A stretch of 64,000 nt of DNA from NCBI GenBank assembly GCA_020086605.1, contig JACBWW010000002.1:23797405-23861404 (forward strand). Direction: 5' to 3'. The notes under the pieces were generated by a model, which had not been told where the DNA came from, did not search any database, and saw only the letters and a list, made by a program, of their open reading frames with translations. Source of the stretch: Lanius collurio (lineage: Eukaryota > Chordata > Aves > Passeriformes > Laniidae). Shown piece after piece: positions 52,715 to 64,000 of the stretch (its first letter is position 1; each line of letters opens with the position of its first letter). The position numbers and the translations under genes were made by a program.

Positions 52715-55700
52715 GTACGTTTACCGATATGAAANATGGTTCATTAGGTGGGCAGGGTAGAGGAAAAAAGAAGGGAAGCCTATGCTCTTGTCTTCATCTG
52801 GAGAAATTGCTGATGCTTGTTACCCTGGGAATGCTTTGTGTAAAATGTGTAAGAATTCCTTGGAGCAGCAACTACAGCTCTTAAACCCCTGTTTTTCCAC
52901 CCGCCTTACTTGTTGGAAGTCACAAGCAGTGCCCCCTTCCCCTTCTCTGACTGGTGAAGAGGATGGAAGTGTAGAGTGAACACTGTGGTTGGGGTGTGCT
53001 CAGGAATGGGAGGCAATGGGTTCAAATCCCTGTCACTGGCAGAGAAAGGTGGATCAGCCTTCCCTGTGCTCCTGTTCAAAGTGGGTAAACAGCAGTGGGT
53101 GGGATGAGGTGTGACATCATTGCAAATGCTGCTGCCTGGCAGTTTGCTCAAGGGGACATTGGTTCTGCCTTTGGGAGAAATGCTGGCATAGTCTGGTGCT
53201 GGAATGTGGAATGATGGCCTAATGGTGCACTGAAGCATAGCTGTTGCAAAATGGTTTCAATTTCTCATCTTTCCTTCAGCATTTTCCTCCTAATTCAGTT
53301 TCACCACTCAGCAGACTGGTTGGTTGGGTGCCATTCCAAAGTGCTTTTGCCTTGTGTACCCTTCACAGGGAGTCTCACACCATTATTCAGGGTTTCTGGA
53401 GGTTAACCTCAGGGCCAGCTGCTTTGCTGCTTGGCATTGTAGCATTTATGATGCTTTTGGATTTAGCCCTCTTTAATTTAGTTGAGTGACAACCACACCC
53501 TTCACCCTCCACCCTAAGTCTAATACAATCTTGCCATTAGTGACATAGGTCATGTCTTTATCAAGAAGTGAGAGAAAGAAACTGTAAAGGAAAAAAGCTA
53601 TGATGACACCAAGAATAGACAGCAAGAATGCCCTTATTTTCATTTTTTTCCCCTTTTTCTTGCTGTCTTACTCCCCACTTATCTTTCTTCTGCTTCTAGC
53701 CGCAAGGAAAGGTTAATAAGCAGGCTGCCCTGAGTCATCTCTTGAAAGCAGTGATAATCTGAAGGATCTATTCTCAGGTTATCTGTAACCCTGGAGCTAC
53801 CAGAAGTCTACAGCAGCAGCCTGCTGCCAGAATGAACAGCAGCATTGGGTGTGAGCTTCCAGGCTGCCAAAGCCCAGCAGAACACGTTAAGGGTGTGTGA
53901 TGTGCACTGCTGCCCCATAGACACCTGCCCTGCCTGTGGGCTGGTGCACCTTGCAGTCCCCTGCAGCCCCTGCAGCAGCTCTGTGCTCAGCAGCAGCTCA
54001 GCTCTCACTCCACAGGTGGTGTGACCAATCCCAACGTGCCTGTAATTGCCTGGGATTTTCCCTGCAGTGGAGGAGCCATAGTAGGGGCTGCTGCCCAGTC
54101 TGAGTTAGCCACCTTTTGCTGATGAGCAGGGAGTAAGAAAGATGATCTCATTTATTAGCAGACAGCAGCCACTGTGAAGCTATGGAGGGAAGAGAATCCA
54201 TGGGAGTGGAAGAAAGCTCAGCCATTAGTCAAACCAAAGAAAATGCAGAGCTGGTCTATCGTGGTCACTTAAAACTGGATGTGTCATTATGAGCCAAGGG
54301 AGTAACAGTTACCTTAGTATGTTACAGTCTGTTTGTTTTACCTTTAAAACCTATGTTCTTGCTAGTTGGGAAAAATTGGTCTCTTTCAGTGGAAGCAGAA
54401 AAAACCTCAGCCCAAGCGGTCACATTGACTTTAGTAGCCAAGAGCTGAGTTTCTGTAGCAAGGCCATTCTCCCCAGACTGTGCTTTGTATCCTTAGGGGT
54501 ATCTCTGACATGAATGTTCTGGATGTAGTGCAGCCATCTGTTCACAGAGGAGCAACCAGTATTTTATTTTGCAGTTTGTGTCCAGCTTTAGGCAAGGGCT
54601 CTGAAGTGGCTCCTGCAGTGGCTGGGAGACAGCAGTGCATGGACACCAATGCAGCTTGGAGGTTGTGGTTCTTGGTGCCAGCTGGAACTGTCTGCCCAGC
54701 ACAGCCAGTCCGCAGCAAAGCAGGGAGGGATGTGTTTGCTGTCTTTCCCAGTGGGAGTAGTACCCTGTGGCTTAAGAGTGTAAAAGGAAGGTTTTTCTGT
54801 AGACTGGAGGGATTTATCAGATGATAAAACCAGCTTTTCCCATTGTTCCTAGCAGACGTTTTCTCGCTGTAACTGAAGCACACGGGTGGCAGTTTGGTTT
54901 TTTCTATGGAACTTTGACAGCTCACCTGATACTCCAGGAACAGGAAATGATCTTTACTCCCTGAAATGATTTTTACTCCCTAAAATCCCACTGTAGTAGA
55001 TTGCTGCTTTTAAGGGTGGGTTTCAGTACCTGATACAGGTGCAGAAAAGCACAAAAGAAACCTTTTTTGATAGAGCAGAGTAACTAGAAGGTCCTTTGAC
55101 CAGGTACCCTCTGCATTGTTTCTAGACTGTCATTTGTCCTTTGTATAGTTTCTGCTTATTGTGCTCTCCAGTAAAACACTGAGTGGCTTGTAAGCAACTG
55201 GCTGTTCAGGTGGAAAGAGCCATAAGAAAAATGCTCTGCTCAAGCTGGAGCAGAAGGACTGTAATCCCTCAGACCCTAACTTTGAGATCTAAAGAATAAA
55301 TAACCAGTGTGTGTACAGCTCTGCTTGGTTCAGCTCAAACTCTTTCACCCCTATATAACCAACATCTCCACTTTGTACTGTGCATTCTGTCCCCTTGTGC
55401 TTTGCTGTGCAGCAGTTTGGCTGTTTATACTCCCAACAATTACCACACTGTGCTCATACCTTACTGCTGGTCTGGGACTGGGAGCCCTTTGTGATTCTGC
55501 CTGAACCAACACAAGGCAGTCACTGCTCCAGAGGATAAGTGCTCGAGTAGTTTGAGGTACAAAAGTGTTTTGAAAACTAGCTTTAATTTCACAGGACACA
55601 TGGCAAGAGATTTAGGTACTTAGCTCACAACATTTATATTTAAAATTTGGTGCTGATATTTTGGTGCTGAGGCAGTGAGCACATCTGTCAAATGTCAGTA

Positions 55701-58700
55701 TCTGTATTTGACAGCAGATTCTTTTTTTTCCTCCTCCTCCTGCTTCCCCAGTCTCATTTGGCTTCAAGGAACCAAGTGTTGGGTTGCCTTTCATGTTTTG
55801 GTAACTTGTGTTGTGGAGGACACCCACCCTTCATGCTCTAGAAGTAATTTATTATTTAGCTGTCAGCAGCAGTTAAAAGGGGAATGTATGCAAAAGATGA
55901 AAGCAGTTTTAAAGGGAGCACCAGCTCTTCCATGTGTAGTGCTAAAAGCACAGTGGAAGCTGGGCTGATGGCACAGGGCCAGCAGCTACGTGTCAGTTCT
56001 AGGCAAGAACTGAGTGCAAGTAGTGGTGAGCCAGCTTGGATTCGGTGGGAGTTGCTGTGTGTGTGCTGCACTCTGTGTGCGTGGGATCACGCTGCAAACC
56101 TGGGGATGTCACAGTGTCCAAGAGCAGAGTGTGGACCAAAGGGCTGGAGCGTGATGTGACCTGGGCAGCAAGGCTGGTGAGGCCTGTAGGGCTGAGATGA
56201 ATGGAAGGGGGGACAAGCCAGCAGGGTTGTTTTAAGTTTGTAACAGGATATAAACCATGTGCAGGATAGTGCCTGTGTTGATTCTGGCTTTGGGTAGAGC
56301 TGCCAGATAGTCTGGCCTTTAAGGCTGGTGCCTAGAAACTGGGGGGGGTTGGGGTGGGTTGTTTGCTTTTTATTTGTGTGTGTTGCTTGTTTCTTCTCCT
56401 TCATAGTATGTAGGATAGGCCCTCAATGGCAATGTCTACCATTCATACAGTCTTTTGTTGTTCAAATCTTAATTTCAATGCATAACCTATATAACTCAGG
56501 TGCCTGTTGTGCTGTTTATAGCACTTGCTGTGTGACATAAAGGCAGGATAACAGATGAGAAAAAATCCTGAGGTGTAAGAGAAAAGGTAGAAATCCTTTG
56601 ACCTAAGGTTTTGCTGAGGGCTGAGATACTACATGTGGAGGTGGTGGTTTTCTTGGAACTTAGATGTGTTCCAAGAAAGAGATTACATTATTGGTTCTCT
56701 TGATTGTGTCAGCTCAGCCCTCCTTGAGGTCCTGGCACTACAGCAGGCAGAGCAGGTCCTCAGCACCTTCCTGCATCTTTTGGCTGCTGAGTAATGGTGG
56801 GCAGAAGAATACAGGAGCTCAGTTACCTCTGTTTGCCATGGAGCAGCGCACAGATGCTTCAGCCAATAACTTCTCTCATACTCTTCTCAGGGTGGACTTA
56901 AACCCTCACAGCTGTTAAGTTAGACACCACTGATTAGTTACTGCTTGATCTCCCTTTCTCCCCTTTCCTGAAGTAAAAACCCAAAATTTCCCCTTACTAC
57001 AGCTGTATGTAAAACAAGAAGTGAATAAATCCTTAATCCAGGGAGGCAGCCCAGCCTTACCCCACTTTGCTTCCACAGCCTTGGCAAACATGAGTAGTCC
57101 TTTTCTCCTTGCACCCCACCTTCCCCAGGGTGCTGAGGGCTACAGGGTGAAATGGGGACAGAAGGCAGTGGCAGCTTTTCTCAGGGAGCAAAGGAAGAAA
57201 AGAAGAAATCTGAACTGCTGAACTAGTGGTTTCTGTGTCCAGGCAGTGACATTCTTGGAACTGGATGAAATCCCCAATATGGTGTGTGACTGCTGTAACA
57301 GCTGCTCTTATGCTCTGTGTCCATCTCCAGATGCTGTTTCTATTCCTTGTGGTTAAGATCTTAATGATCTCATGCTTACTATTATGTTATGATCCCAGAC
57401 TGCAGGCTACACTGTGGATCTTTCTCTTGTGTTCCCCAGCTCATGGCCAGTTAAATGTCAGAGATGATTTTCTTTCTTTTCTTGTCTGTCTTTGAGAGTG
57501 AAGCCCTTTGCTTGTCTCACTGCTGTTTCTGTTCATGGGCTGACAGTGGAGTGTCAGTGAGTGAGTGCCCTCGGAGCCTGCTGCCTTTCTGGGCTGTTCA
57601 CTGCACAGCTCTGCCTGTGAGAGGGCACTGCTTTCCTGGCACCCACAGGACCTGAGGGCAGCCCCATGGGCAGACCAGCTTCCCAGTGTGCAGCCATGCT
57701 GTCACATCATGTGTGACTCATCTCTGTATCCAGTTACCACTTGCACTCTGAAAACTGTCACTTTGCAGCTCGAGGCTGTAGTGGCGGCTCTTTGTGGCCG
57801 ATGTTGTTGTGCCAAGCAGCAGCTGGTGAAGCACAGGGCAGTGCTGTTTGCCAGCTGGCAGCCCCCTCCCCTTCCAGTGCTGAAGAGCAGCAAATGCCAG
57901 GACACGGGGTTGGATCAGCCCTGCTGTTCACAAGGGAGGCCTGGTAGTGGAATGAAGCCTCTGGATTCTCTTGGTGATCTCTGGCACTGACTTAACCATA
58001 AAGAGTCCTTTGGCTGGTGAGAGTTTGTCCAGGGTCATCTTAGAGAAGTAAAAACCCACGAGAATGAGACATTTAGAGCACCTCACCTTACTGGGCCTTT
58101 CCACCAGCAGTCAGAAAGACAGAGGGATTTGGAGGCTTTGGAGAGGTTTGTGGCTTTTTTGGTTTTTTTTGGTTTGGGTTCCTTTTTTTTGGAAAGATGT
58201 TTGTGACTTCCTAGTAGGTTTAGGCCTGAAAGAAGCATGACAGTTCTGAATATATACAGTAGCTGAGCAGAAGCTTGAGGAAAAAGAGATTTTGGGCAGC
58301 TGAGCTCCTTTACAAAAAAACCAAAAGTGTGAGGGAAGGAGTTAAGTTGCATTTAACTTAGTCACTTTAGGTGCTACAGATAAATTAATTAATTAATTAG
58401 TTAATCCTTGCACATGGTGATTTATTACCACTGAATCATCTATGAAAGTCTTAAATTAACCTGGTTTCTTGTAAGGGACTTTTGCATGAGCTGTCATTAA
58501 CAAATGCCACAGCTTACGTTATTTTATCAAAATCTGAAGTTCCCTTGCGCTCACTTGTGCTCTTCCAGACATGGGGCTGTTGAAAGCCAGCCGAATTCCC
58601 TTCCCCTGGCACACAGGGCTCTTCACCCTTGTGCCTCTCACACCCATCCTGGTTCCTTGGAGCCTCTTCCCTCCTGATGGGAGCAGACTTGTCCAGCCTG

Positions 58701-58856
58701 AGGCTCTTCCTTCATGAGATGCCACAGGCCAGTAAGTTGATGTGGAGGTGTGGGAGCATCAAATGCACCTTTCATCCAAGGTCTCTTTCATGATGCTACA
58801 CCAGGACAGATTTTCAGGCCTTGCCTCAAGCAGCTTTAACTGTGTTTGTTTTGCAG
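52715..58856 (+). other. AGPAT4 intron 7 (about 6.1 kb)
   Basis: The donor GTACGT is weaker than the others, and the acceptor is TTTGTTTTGCAG. The intron is more GC-rich than intron 1. It contains a G-run cluster at 56341-56358, a T/G-rich tract at 58.15 kb and a short TAAT repeat at 58.38 kb. No coding exon or RNA gene was recognised. Confidence 0.88.
58381..58404. repeat. (TTAA/TAAT)n short repeat
   Basis: About five AATT units in a row in intron 7. Confidence 0.8.
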
Positions 58857-58948
58857 CTTCTGTTGGTGTCAGATGGATGATCGGAGTTACAGAAATTAAC
58901 AAGGGCTCCACCTATGGCAACAACGACAACAAACAGAAACAAAAGTAG
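58857..58948 (+). CDS. AGPAT4: AGPAT4 coding exon 8 (residues 348-377 and stop)
   Basis: The exon completes A348 and encodes ASVGVRWMIGVTEINKG followed by STYGNNDNKQKQK and a TAG stop at 58946-58948. The GVTEI-KGS-YGN signature is shared by AGPAT3 and AGPAT4. The last five residues, KQKQK, fit the KXKXX form of a dilysine ER-retrieval signal, provided the tail faces the cytosol. Confidence 0.97.
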
Positions 58949-59217
58949 CATCTTCAGAGACTGCTTCAATCCAAAGAGAACAAATGTAACTGCTGAAAAC
59001 TCTTAAGTGCATATCATGGTCCTTCAAGTGAGATCAGAGGATGAGTGATTGCCATGCATATCTGAATCTGTGCTCCTGTTGTTTTTCTCTGGGGTTTGGG
59101 CTGGATGATGTGCTGGAAAGATGCGCTCCTGCGTATATTCTCAACAACAGGTTTGCACATGTGTGGTTAGTTTGTTTTCTTATGAAGTGTCTTAAGTTTT
59201 GAAGAAAAAAAAATAAA
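58949..59217 (+). other. AGPAT4: AGPAT4 proximal 3' UTR
   Basis: Non-coding sequence between the TAG stop and the first AATAAA. The real 3' UTR may extend further, because more AATAAA hexamers follow at 59951, 60315 and 61422. Confidence 0.7.
59212..59217 (+). terminator. Candidate proximal poly(A) signal of AGPAT4
   Basis: AATAAA lies 264 bases after the stop codon inside an A-rich run, followed by GTGCTTGT, a plausible GU-rich downstream element. It is the first canonical hexamer after the stop. Confidence 0.6.
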
Positions 59218-62200
59218 TTCCAGCGTGCTTGTATGAAGAGACTCTACCTGGAAACTAACCAGAGGTGCAGGCTTTAATGTCAGAAGACTGTTACAAGATG
59301 ATTAAACTTGATAGTTGTGTAGATTACACAGTTTAACAACCATAATCTGTCAGTGTTTAAATACAGTACAGCAGGATGCTGTGCTTGTTATAGCAGTATT
59401 GGACTGAAGCAGCTCTGCTGAACTGGCAGAACTACAGTAGAGTTTTTGTACATCCAGAACTTATTCCCACGGTGTGCACTACATGGGCCCTTCAAAACTT
59501 CAGCCAGACCCTGCACATCCAGACAGCAGAGCCTGGCAGTAGCATAACCTGGATGAGAATTTGGCCTTGTGGCCTGAGCAGAGCTGTTACCCACTGCCAT
59601 CTCTTTCCTCAGGCCATACATCAAAGGCTTTAAATGCTACTTAAAATTCCAGGCCATCCTAACAATTGTGGAAAGGAAATAACTGGGCATGGTGTAGTGA
59701 AAAAACGTGTAGTGCAACGTGTGCACTAAAATGTATACCCCACACCCATACTGTTGTGATCCTAATTAATCTGCTTGTCTATCTTTTCTGATAAATTAAT
59801 TTACTTGGTGCCTCTTAACAGTCAGCCTAAGTAATAGCAAATTATTTTCTTCAGGGGAGGAGAGGGGAGCTAGGAGGGAGACCTAGGACAGTGGGTATAG
59901 CTCATTTTTTTTATGTCTGTCTTAACTTGATTTGACACCCTTCTGAATTAAATAAAATTACAATCAAGCTCTGAGGAAAGTGGGGTTGCTGCGATATTCT
60001 CAGTACTGATTTCAGGGCAGCTGCCTCCTGTTTTTAAACTTCTAGAGTTTAAGATCTGCATGTTACTAGAAAGAATTTGTTTAAAGCAGGAAGAATGGAA
60101 AGAGGCCACATTAACTAACAGCAATTATGATTGGGAAAAAATCCCAATTTTTTAAAGTGGGTAGATACTGACTCTGAGTAATGGAGGTTGTGACTGGCAC
60201 TTTCAAAGACAGTCCATTTTCACTAGGCACAGGACTAAGCTGTGATAGTCTCTAGTGAAGAAAGTGAGCAGTCTTATTCTATCAGCTGGTATGAAAACAT
60301 TTCTCTTGTCATATAATAAAACTGAGGCCAGAAGAAACAGGCTAATACAACAGTTTGAATCATTCCATCGGATAATCTAGAAACTCACCCTTTTAATATG
60401 CAACACCTAAAAAGCTGGTGAAGTTGTGCCCTTAGCATGGAGCTGTAAGTTTATGGACAGTGGAGGCAGTAAAATTTACAACATGAAGGAAGGAATGGAC
60501 CATGGGAAGTGTGAGAGACTGGTTTGGGGTTTTTTTCTCACATATCTTGTGTACATATGCATTCCCTATGCTCTGAAGCTTCCTAGAGAGGTTGTATGAT
60601 GTTGTGAACAGAAACACAGGCTCTGTTTTTTTTCCAACACATGCAATAGAGCCCAAGAGTAGAAAATACTGCATTATTTACAATACTATTTAATAATAGT
60701 ACAGCCCTGCACTCTATTTGCTGTAACACTCCTAACAGTGAAAAACTATTACATCGTGTAGTAATGATCAGGCACATTAACAAGCCAAGACCTGAAAACA
60801 CTGTACCCAAGAGTTTGAAAGTGGGTGGGAGGGGAGACAGGAAAGGCTTCTCCAGGATAGCATTCTACTGTAAACATTACCTGGCAGGTCCAGTGGCCTT
60901 TTCTCAGGGTGGTGGGTGAGTAGTTAGTTCTTAGCAGCAAATACATACTCCTGGAGTGACAAAGGCTGTTCTGCCTTCCTAAGAGCCACAGATTTAACAT
61001 GCAGCAAGGAAGACATTTAGCATTCCTTATGAATCTTAGTCCTTTCCCCTCCAACTGCATGCAGTGCCTCTTCTCCCAGAGAAAATTACCAAACAAGTAA
61101 ATACTTCTGAAAGAGTGCAGAGATTATGTCATACCCATTTTTCTGGGTCCTTAGAACAGGATGAGGGCCAAACCTGCCACTCCTGGATCCATCCTCCTAA
61201 GCACTTCTGCAAATCCTGGCACACCACTGAGGCCCCTCCAGCACTCACTGACACAACAGAGAAAGCTTAATGGTCCTTGCCAAAGTTAAACTTGTCCAGT
61301 TCACTGTATTAAAAGAATGACATAGGTCATTAGGAAGCAGTGTTTGCTCCTCATCCCCACAAGCAACTGTATGTTCTACAACTGCCTTAACAAAATTAGT
61401 CTTAATGTTTGTTTATACAAAAATAAAAGTATAAAAAGCTGATATGCAGTGTTTTGAGTTTTCTTTTGGTTGGTGAGAACACACTTGTAACAGTTTATTA
61501 CCTCTATCCTGACTCCTAAAGGCTGTCCACAGTTCCTGTTTCTGTTCAAGGGCACCTGAAACAAGGCAAGTGAGGTCACACATCACTCAGACACTTCTGT
61601 TATACTACAAAGTGAAGCACACAGCAGGCTGCGGGGACACTTTTACCTCAGGTACTTTCACAGTCCTTTTTCTGAGGATGACAACACACCTCCCCTCCTA
61701 TCACAGAACTGAAAACAGAGAACTGAAAAGGAGGGAAAGTCTGTGTTTAAATTCAACATTATAGTTTTTGAGAGCCTAAATACATGCACAGGTGACATGC
61801 ACAGCAAGGCTCGTACTTTTCTAGAAATGTCAGATTTTGTGCTACCTCCTCAACAGTTCACTCCACACATGACTAATCAAGGATTTGTGGATTAAGATGA
61901 GAGACAAGACACTAGAATATAAAAAGAAGTTGTAAATTACCTGGTTTATGTCTAAAGCTGTAACAGGAATATGTAAACCTGCATTAATGTTTACAAGTAA
62001 CAGTTTTAAGTCACTTGTTTATAATAGCAAGTAAAAAAAAAAATCAACAAAGATTGCATTGCAGGCTGTTTCTTCCAATTGCTAACCAATTCTAATCTCT
62101 CTTCCTTGTCTGAGACTGATGACAACTGTCAAATGGTGGGGAAATGAAAACCCAGGATCAAAAGTTACTTTTTAAAGTAGGTTCTTGGTTTGCCAAACAG

Positions 62201-62560
62201 AACACAAGAATTGTCTTGTAGAGTTCTCTCCTAGAAGACAGAAGGGCCGTGCAGAGCCCTCCCTGTTCACAGTGCATTCATTCAAGAAGGAAGTTATCCC
62301 TTAGATAAAAGGCAGTGTCATAAATCACCCATCACCCTCTTTCCTGAGAAGGCGATAAAGGGGGAACCTTACTTATCACTTGTGTAAGAAGCATTGCACA
62401 GTGCTCATCTTGAAACTTGACAAAAGACTGACTATTGCAATATAAGGGCATCTTATTCCAGTTAGGTCAGCTTATCAGTCTTACCCCAATGTTGCAAAAA
62501 CGTTTAAAAAGCAACACAGCCCCACATTTTTTTTGCAAGAAAAACCCTTCACCAACATCT
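59218..62560. other. Region between the convergent AGPAT4 and MAP3K4 3' ends
   Basis: No gene, LINE or LTR was recognised. The left part may be extended AGPAT4 3' UTR (AATAAA at 59951, 60315 and 61422). On the other strand there is an AATAAA at 61499-61494 that could give MAP3K4 a longer tail. If the distal sites on both strands were used, the transcripts would come very close or slightly overlap. Confidence 0.6.
59951..59956 (+). terminator. Candidate distal poly(A) signal of AGPAT4
   Basis: AATAAA about 1 kb after the stop, followed within 50 bases by the G/T-rich stretch GTGGGGTTGCTG. This is good context for a second, longer 3' UTR. Later hexamers at 60315-60320 and 61422-61427 are weaker candidates. 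Confidence 0.5.
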
Positions 62561-63081
62561 CCTAAAATAAACCATTTATTGAGAAAACCCTTTTTTTTAA
62601 AATTTCATTAATCAGCCTTGTGCATAACAAATCCGAAGCTTGCCAAAAACAAATAAAACAAAAACCCCAGTAAAAGTTCACAGTCAGTGCACTCAAACAG
62701 ATTAAAAAACAAGGTCCATAACACCTGATAACACTACAGCATTTTTCTGAACCTAGAAAGTTCAAAAATACTACATATTAACATTCCAAGTTCTCAATCA
62801 AATGAGAAACAGGAGAAGGAACAAAAAGGGTATGGTCCATATACAGTAGTAATGGCACTTTCACTGAAACATGCAGCTTCTTCCAACTTGCGGACACGTC
62901 ACATGAGCAACATGTGCCAAGTAAAATGTACAGGAGCAGCAGAGGAAGTGACACTGTCACTTGTGCAGTCTTCGTTAAGGTCAACTTTTGTACTGTTTCT
63001 CAGCACAGTCTTTATGTAAATATTACATACAGTAGTGATTAAAATCTTGTCAGAATAGAAAAGGCCAGAGATTGAGTAACT
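62555..63081 (-). other. MAP3K4: MAP3K4 3' UTR
   Basis: Sequence following the TGA on the - strand up to just past the AATAAA at 62580-62575. It is AT-rich with no open frame of note. The left limit is an estimate from the poly(A) signal. Confidence 0.6.
62575..62580 (-). terminator. Candidate poly(A) signal of MAP3K4
   Basis: TTTATT on the + strand is AATAAA on the - strand, about 500 bases after the MAP3K4 stop. It is the first canonical hexamer on that strand that I found in the UTR. Confidence 0.6.
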
Positions 63082-63102
63082 TCATTCTTCATCTGTGCAA
63101 AC
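63082..63102 (-). CDS. MAP3K4: Terminal coding exon of MAP3K4 (V-C-T-D-E-E-stop)
   Basis: Read on the - strand, the acceptor CCTTTTGCTTCCTTCACAG is followed by GTTTGCACAGATGAAGAATGA, coding VCTDEE and a stop. From memory this equals the C-terminus of vertebrate MAP3K4 (MEKK4), a MAP3 kinase that activates the p38 and JNK pathways. MAP3K4 lies tail to tail with AGPAT4 in mammals, so the position and orientation agree. Only this last exon is inside the window, and the kinase domain lies to the right. The peptide is too short to prove identity alone. Phase 0 at the acceptor is assumed. Confidence 0.78.
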   Translation of the reverse strand, partial: VCTDEE

Positions 63103-64000
63103 CTGTGAAGGAAGCAAAAGGCAGTTACTTCAGCCATCTCCCACCCGCAGCAAGATGACAAAGGGTCAATTTCTTTAGCACCTTCACATCTTTGAAGCTT
63201 TTTTTCCCTCCCTTGTTACAATAATGCACTGCAAGTGTTTGTATGGGAGTACTGACATTCCCACTGTCACCATGCATGCTTCAGGTGCCTAAAGCAGTGT
63301 CCGTCTCTGTGATGGATGGGATCTGCTACAGTTGCAGAGCTGAGGGATGGGTGATGATCCCAAACACACTGCCACTGAACCAGAACACCAAAGTCATCAA
63401 CTTTATGCTGGAAAATGGGACAAAATTCAATAACCTACTGTGCTACCACTTCTTCAAAAAAGAAGTTACTAATACAGCTCAATTTGTAGCTGTGAATATT
63501 TGCCTGTTCTTAAGGAAAGCATCACACCACAATTCATGCAAGAACTGCAGACTGTTACACCAGCTGCCAGATAAAACATTCAGCGTGACCTTAACCTTAA
63601 GTATGAACTTAAAAGAAAAGCAGCCCCTTGCACAGAATGGAAGAGTTCTCAAGCATGTGCTGGTTTCACTTTTTATGGAGGGAGCCCTTATCTCTAAAAA
63701 CATGTGCATTTGTACTTGCTGAAGTTTTTGCTGCAGAGTCCTTCAGATCCAATTAGCTACCACTGATTTGTCTTTTTAACATAAAGATAATGCATTTCAA
63801 AACAGCAGTGAGGAGTTTAATGTGTGGTGCACACCAGGTCCTATAGTCAAATGCTTGCTAAAAACAACACGGGCTTCTGGAAAGTTGCCAGTCCATGCTT
63901 CCTGGACAGCATCAACTTGCTTACCAGCCCCTCACCATGGTACCAAGCCCTGTGGCATCACTGAAAGCAGAGAAGCTGACTAAAAGGTGTTCCCAATTCC
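63103..64000 (-). other. Last intron of MAP3K4 (partial)
   Basis: This sequence lies upstream of the terminal exon on the - strand. I looked for the preceding kinase-domain exon and did not find it, so it should lie beyond the window. A 159-codon open frame runs on the + strand at 63243-63722, but it resembles no protein I know. Confidence 0.6.

Larger units (their letters stand above)
3052..59217 (+). other. AGPAT4: AGPAT4 gene span (coding exons 1-8, introns, proximal 3' UTR)
   Basis: The gene encodes 1-acylglycerol-3-phosphate O-acyltransferase 4, which transfers an acyl group from acyl-CoA to lysophosphatidic acid to make phosphatidic acid, a precursor of phospholipids. The family acts in internal membranes (ER, Golgi and mitochondrial outer membrane are reported). 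Eight coding exons join in frame with phases 1,0,0,1,2,0,1 and give 377 residues. Assignment to AGPAT4 rather than its paralogue AGPAT3 rests on residues recalled from the family: the start MDIVGFLKSQF, the segment NNENPTLLGVLNGKKYHADL and the end GVTEINKGSTYGNNDNK. Introns measure about 22.9, 10.8, 2.2, 6.2, 1.2, 5.3 and 6.1 kb. The left limit is the first possible acceptor before the start codon, and the right limit is the first good poly(A) signal. Transcription must begin outside the window. Confidence 0.96.

Noticed and set aside
52735..52735. Single undetermined base (n).
   Set aside because: An assembly or polishing artefact 20 bases into an intron, with no effect on any feature.
53014..53035. 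GGGTTCAAATCCC, which looks like a tRNA B box.
   Set aside because: There is no matching A box at the right distance and no cloverleaf or acceptor stem, so it is not a tRNA gene or a clear tRNA-derived SINE.
63243..63722. 159-codon open frame on the + strand.
   Set aside because: It resembles no known protein, lies in the presumed last MAP3K4 intron on the opposite strand, and one frame of this length is expected by chance in 64 kb.

Overview
The window is vertebrate nuclear DNA, almost certainly from a bird. It has GT-AG introns, no dense coding, and several CR1 LINE fragments with the typical avian 3' end (a short ATTCTGTG-type terminal repeat). Two LTR relics resemble families common in neoavian genomes. 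I cannot narrow the species further. Most of the window is intron.

One gene dominates. AGPAT4 (lysophosphatidic acid acyltransferase delta) lies on the + strand from about 3.05 kb to 59.2 kb or beyond. I reconstructed eight coding exons whose splice phases all match: 3105-3282, 26165-26334, 37180-37341, 39502-39655, 45809-45911, 47153-47228, 52516-52714 and 58857-58948. Together they give 1134 nt, i.e. 377 residues plus stop, about the length known for vertebrate AGPAT4. The acyltransferase motifs NHX4D (H96-D101) and EGTR (176-179) are intact. Intron 5 uses a GC donor. The first non-coding exon and promoter must lie upstream of the window.

At the right end, on the - strand, a short exon reads V-C-T-D-E-E-stop behind a strong acceptor (63102 down to 63082). 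It is best explained as the terminal exon of MAP3K4, the neighbour that faces AGPAT4 tail to tail in mammals. Its 3' UTR runs leftwards to a poly(A) signal near 62.58 kb. About 2 to 3 kb of DNA with no recognisable gene separates the two 3' ends.

Repeats: CR1 pieces at 5.26, 23.06, 31.29-33.17 (an LTR-free LINE copy with endonuclease and reverse-transcriptase remnants and an internal deletion) and 34.16-34.88 kb; LTR relics at 19.4-20.0 and 28.9-29.4 kb; a (TG)13 microsatellite and several low-complexity tracts. No rRNA, tRNA, CRISPR or bacterial-type features were seen. I found no convincing undescribed multi-gene system. The most unusual signals are the GC-AG intron, a duplicated 15-nt splice acceptor before coding exon 2, two intronic inverted repeats, and a C-terminal KXKXX tail on AGPAT4.
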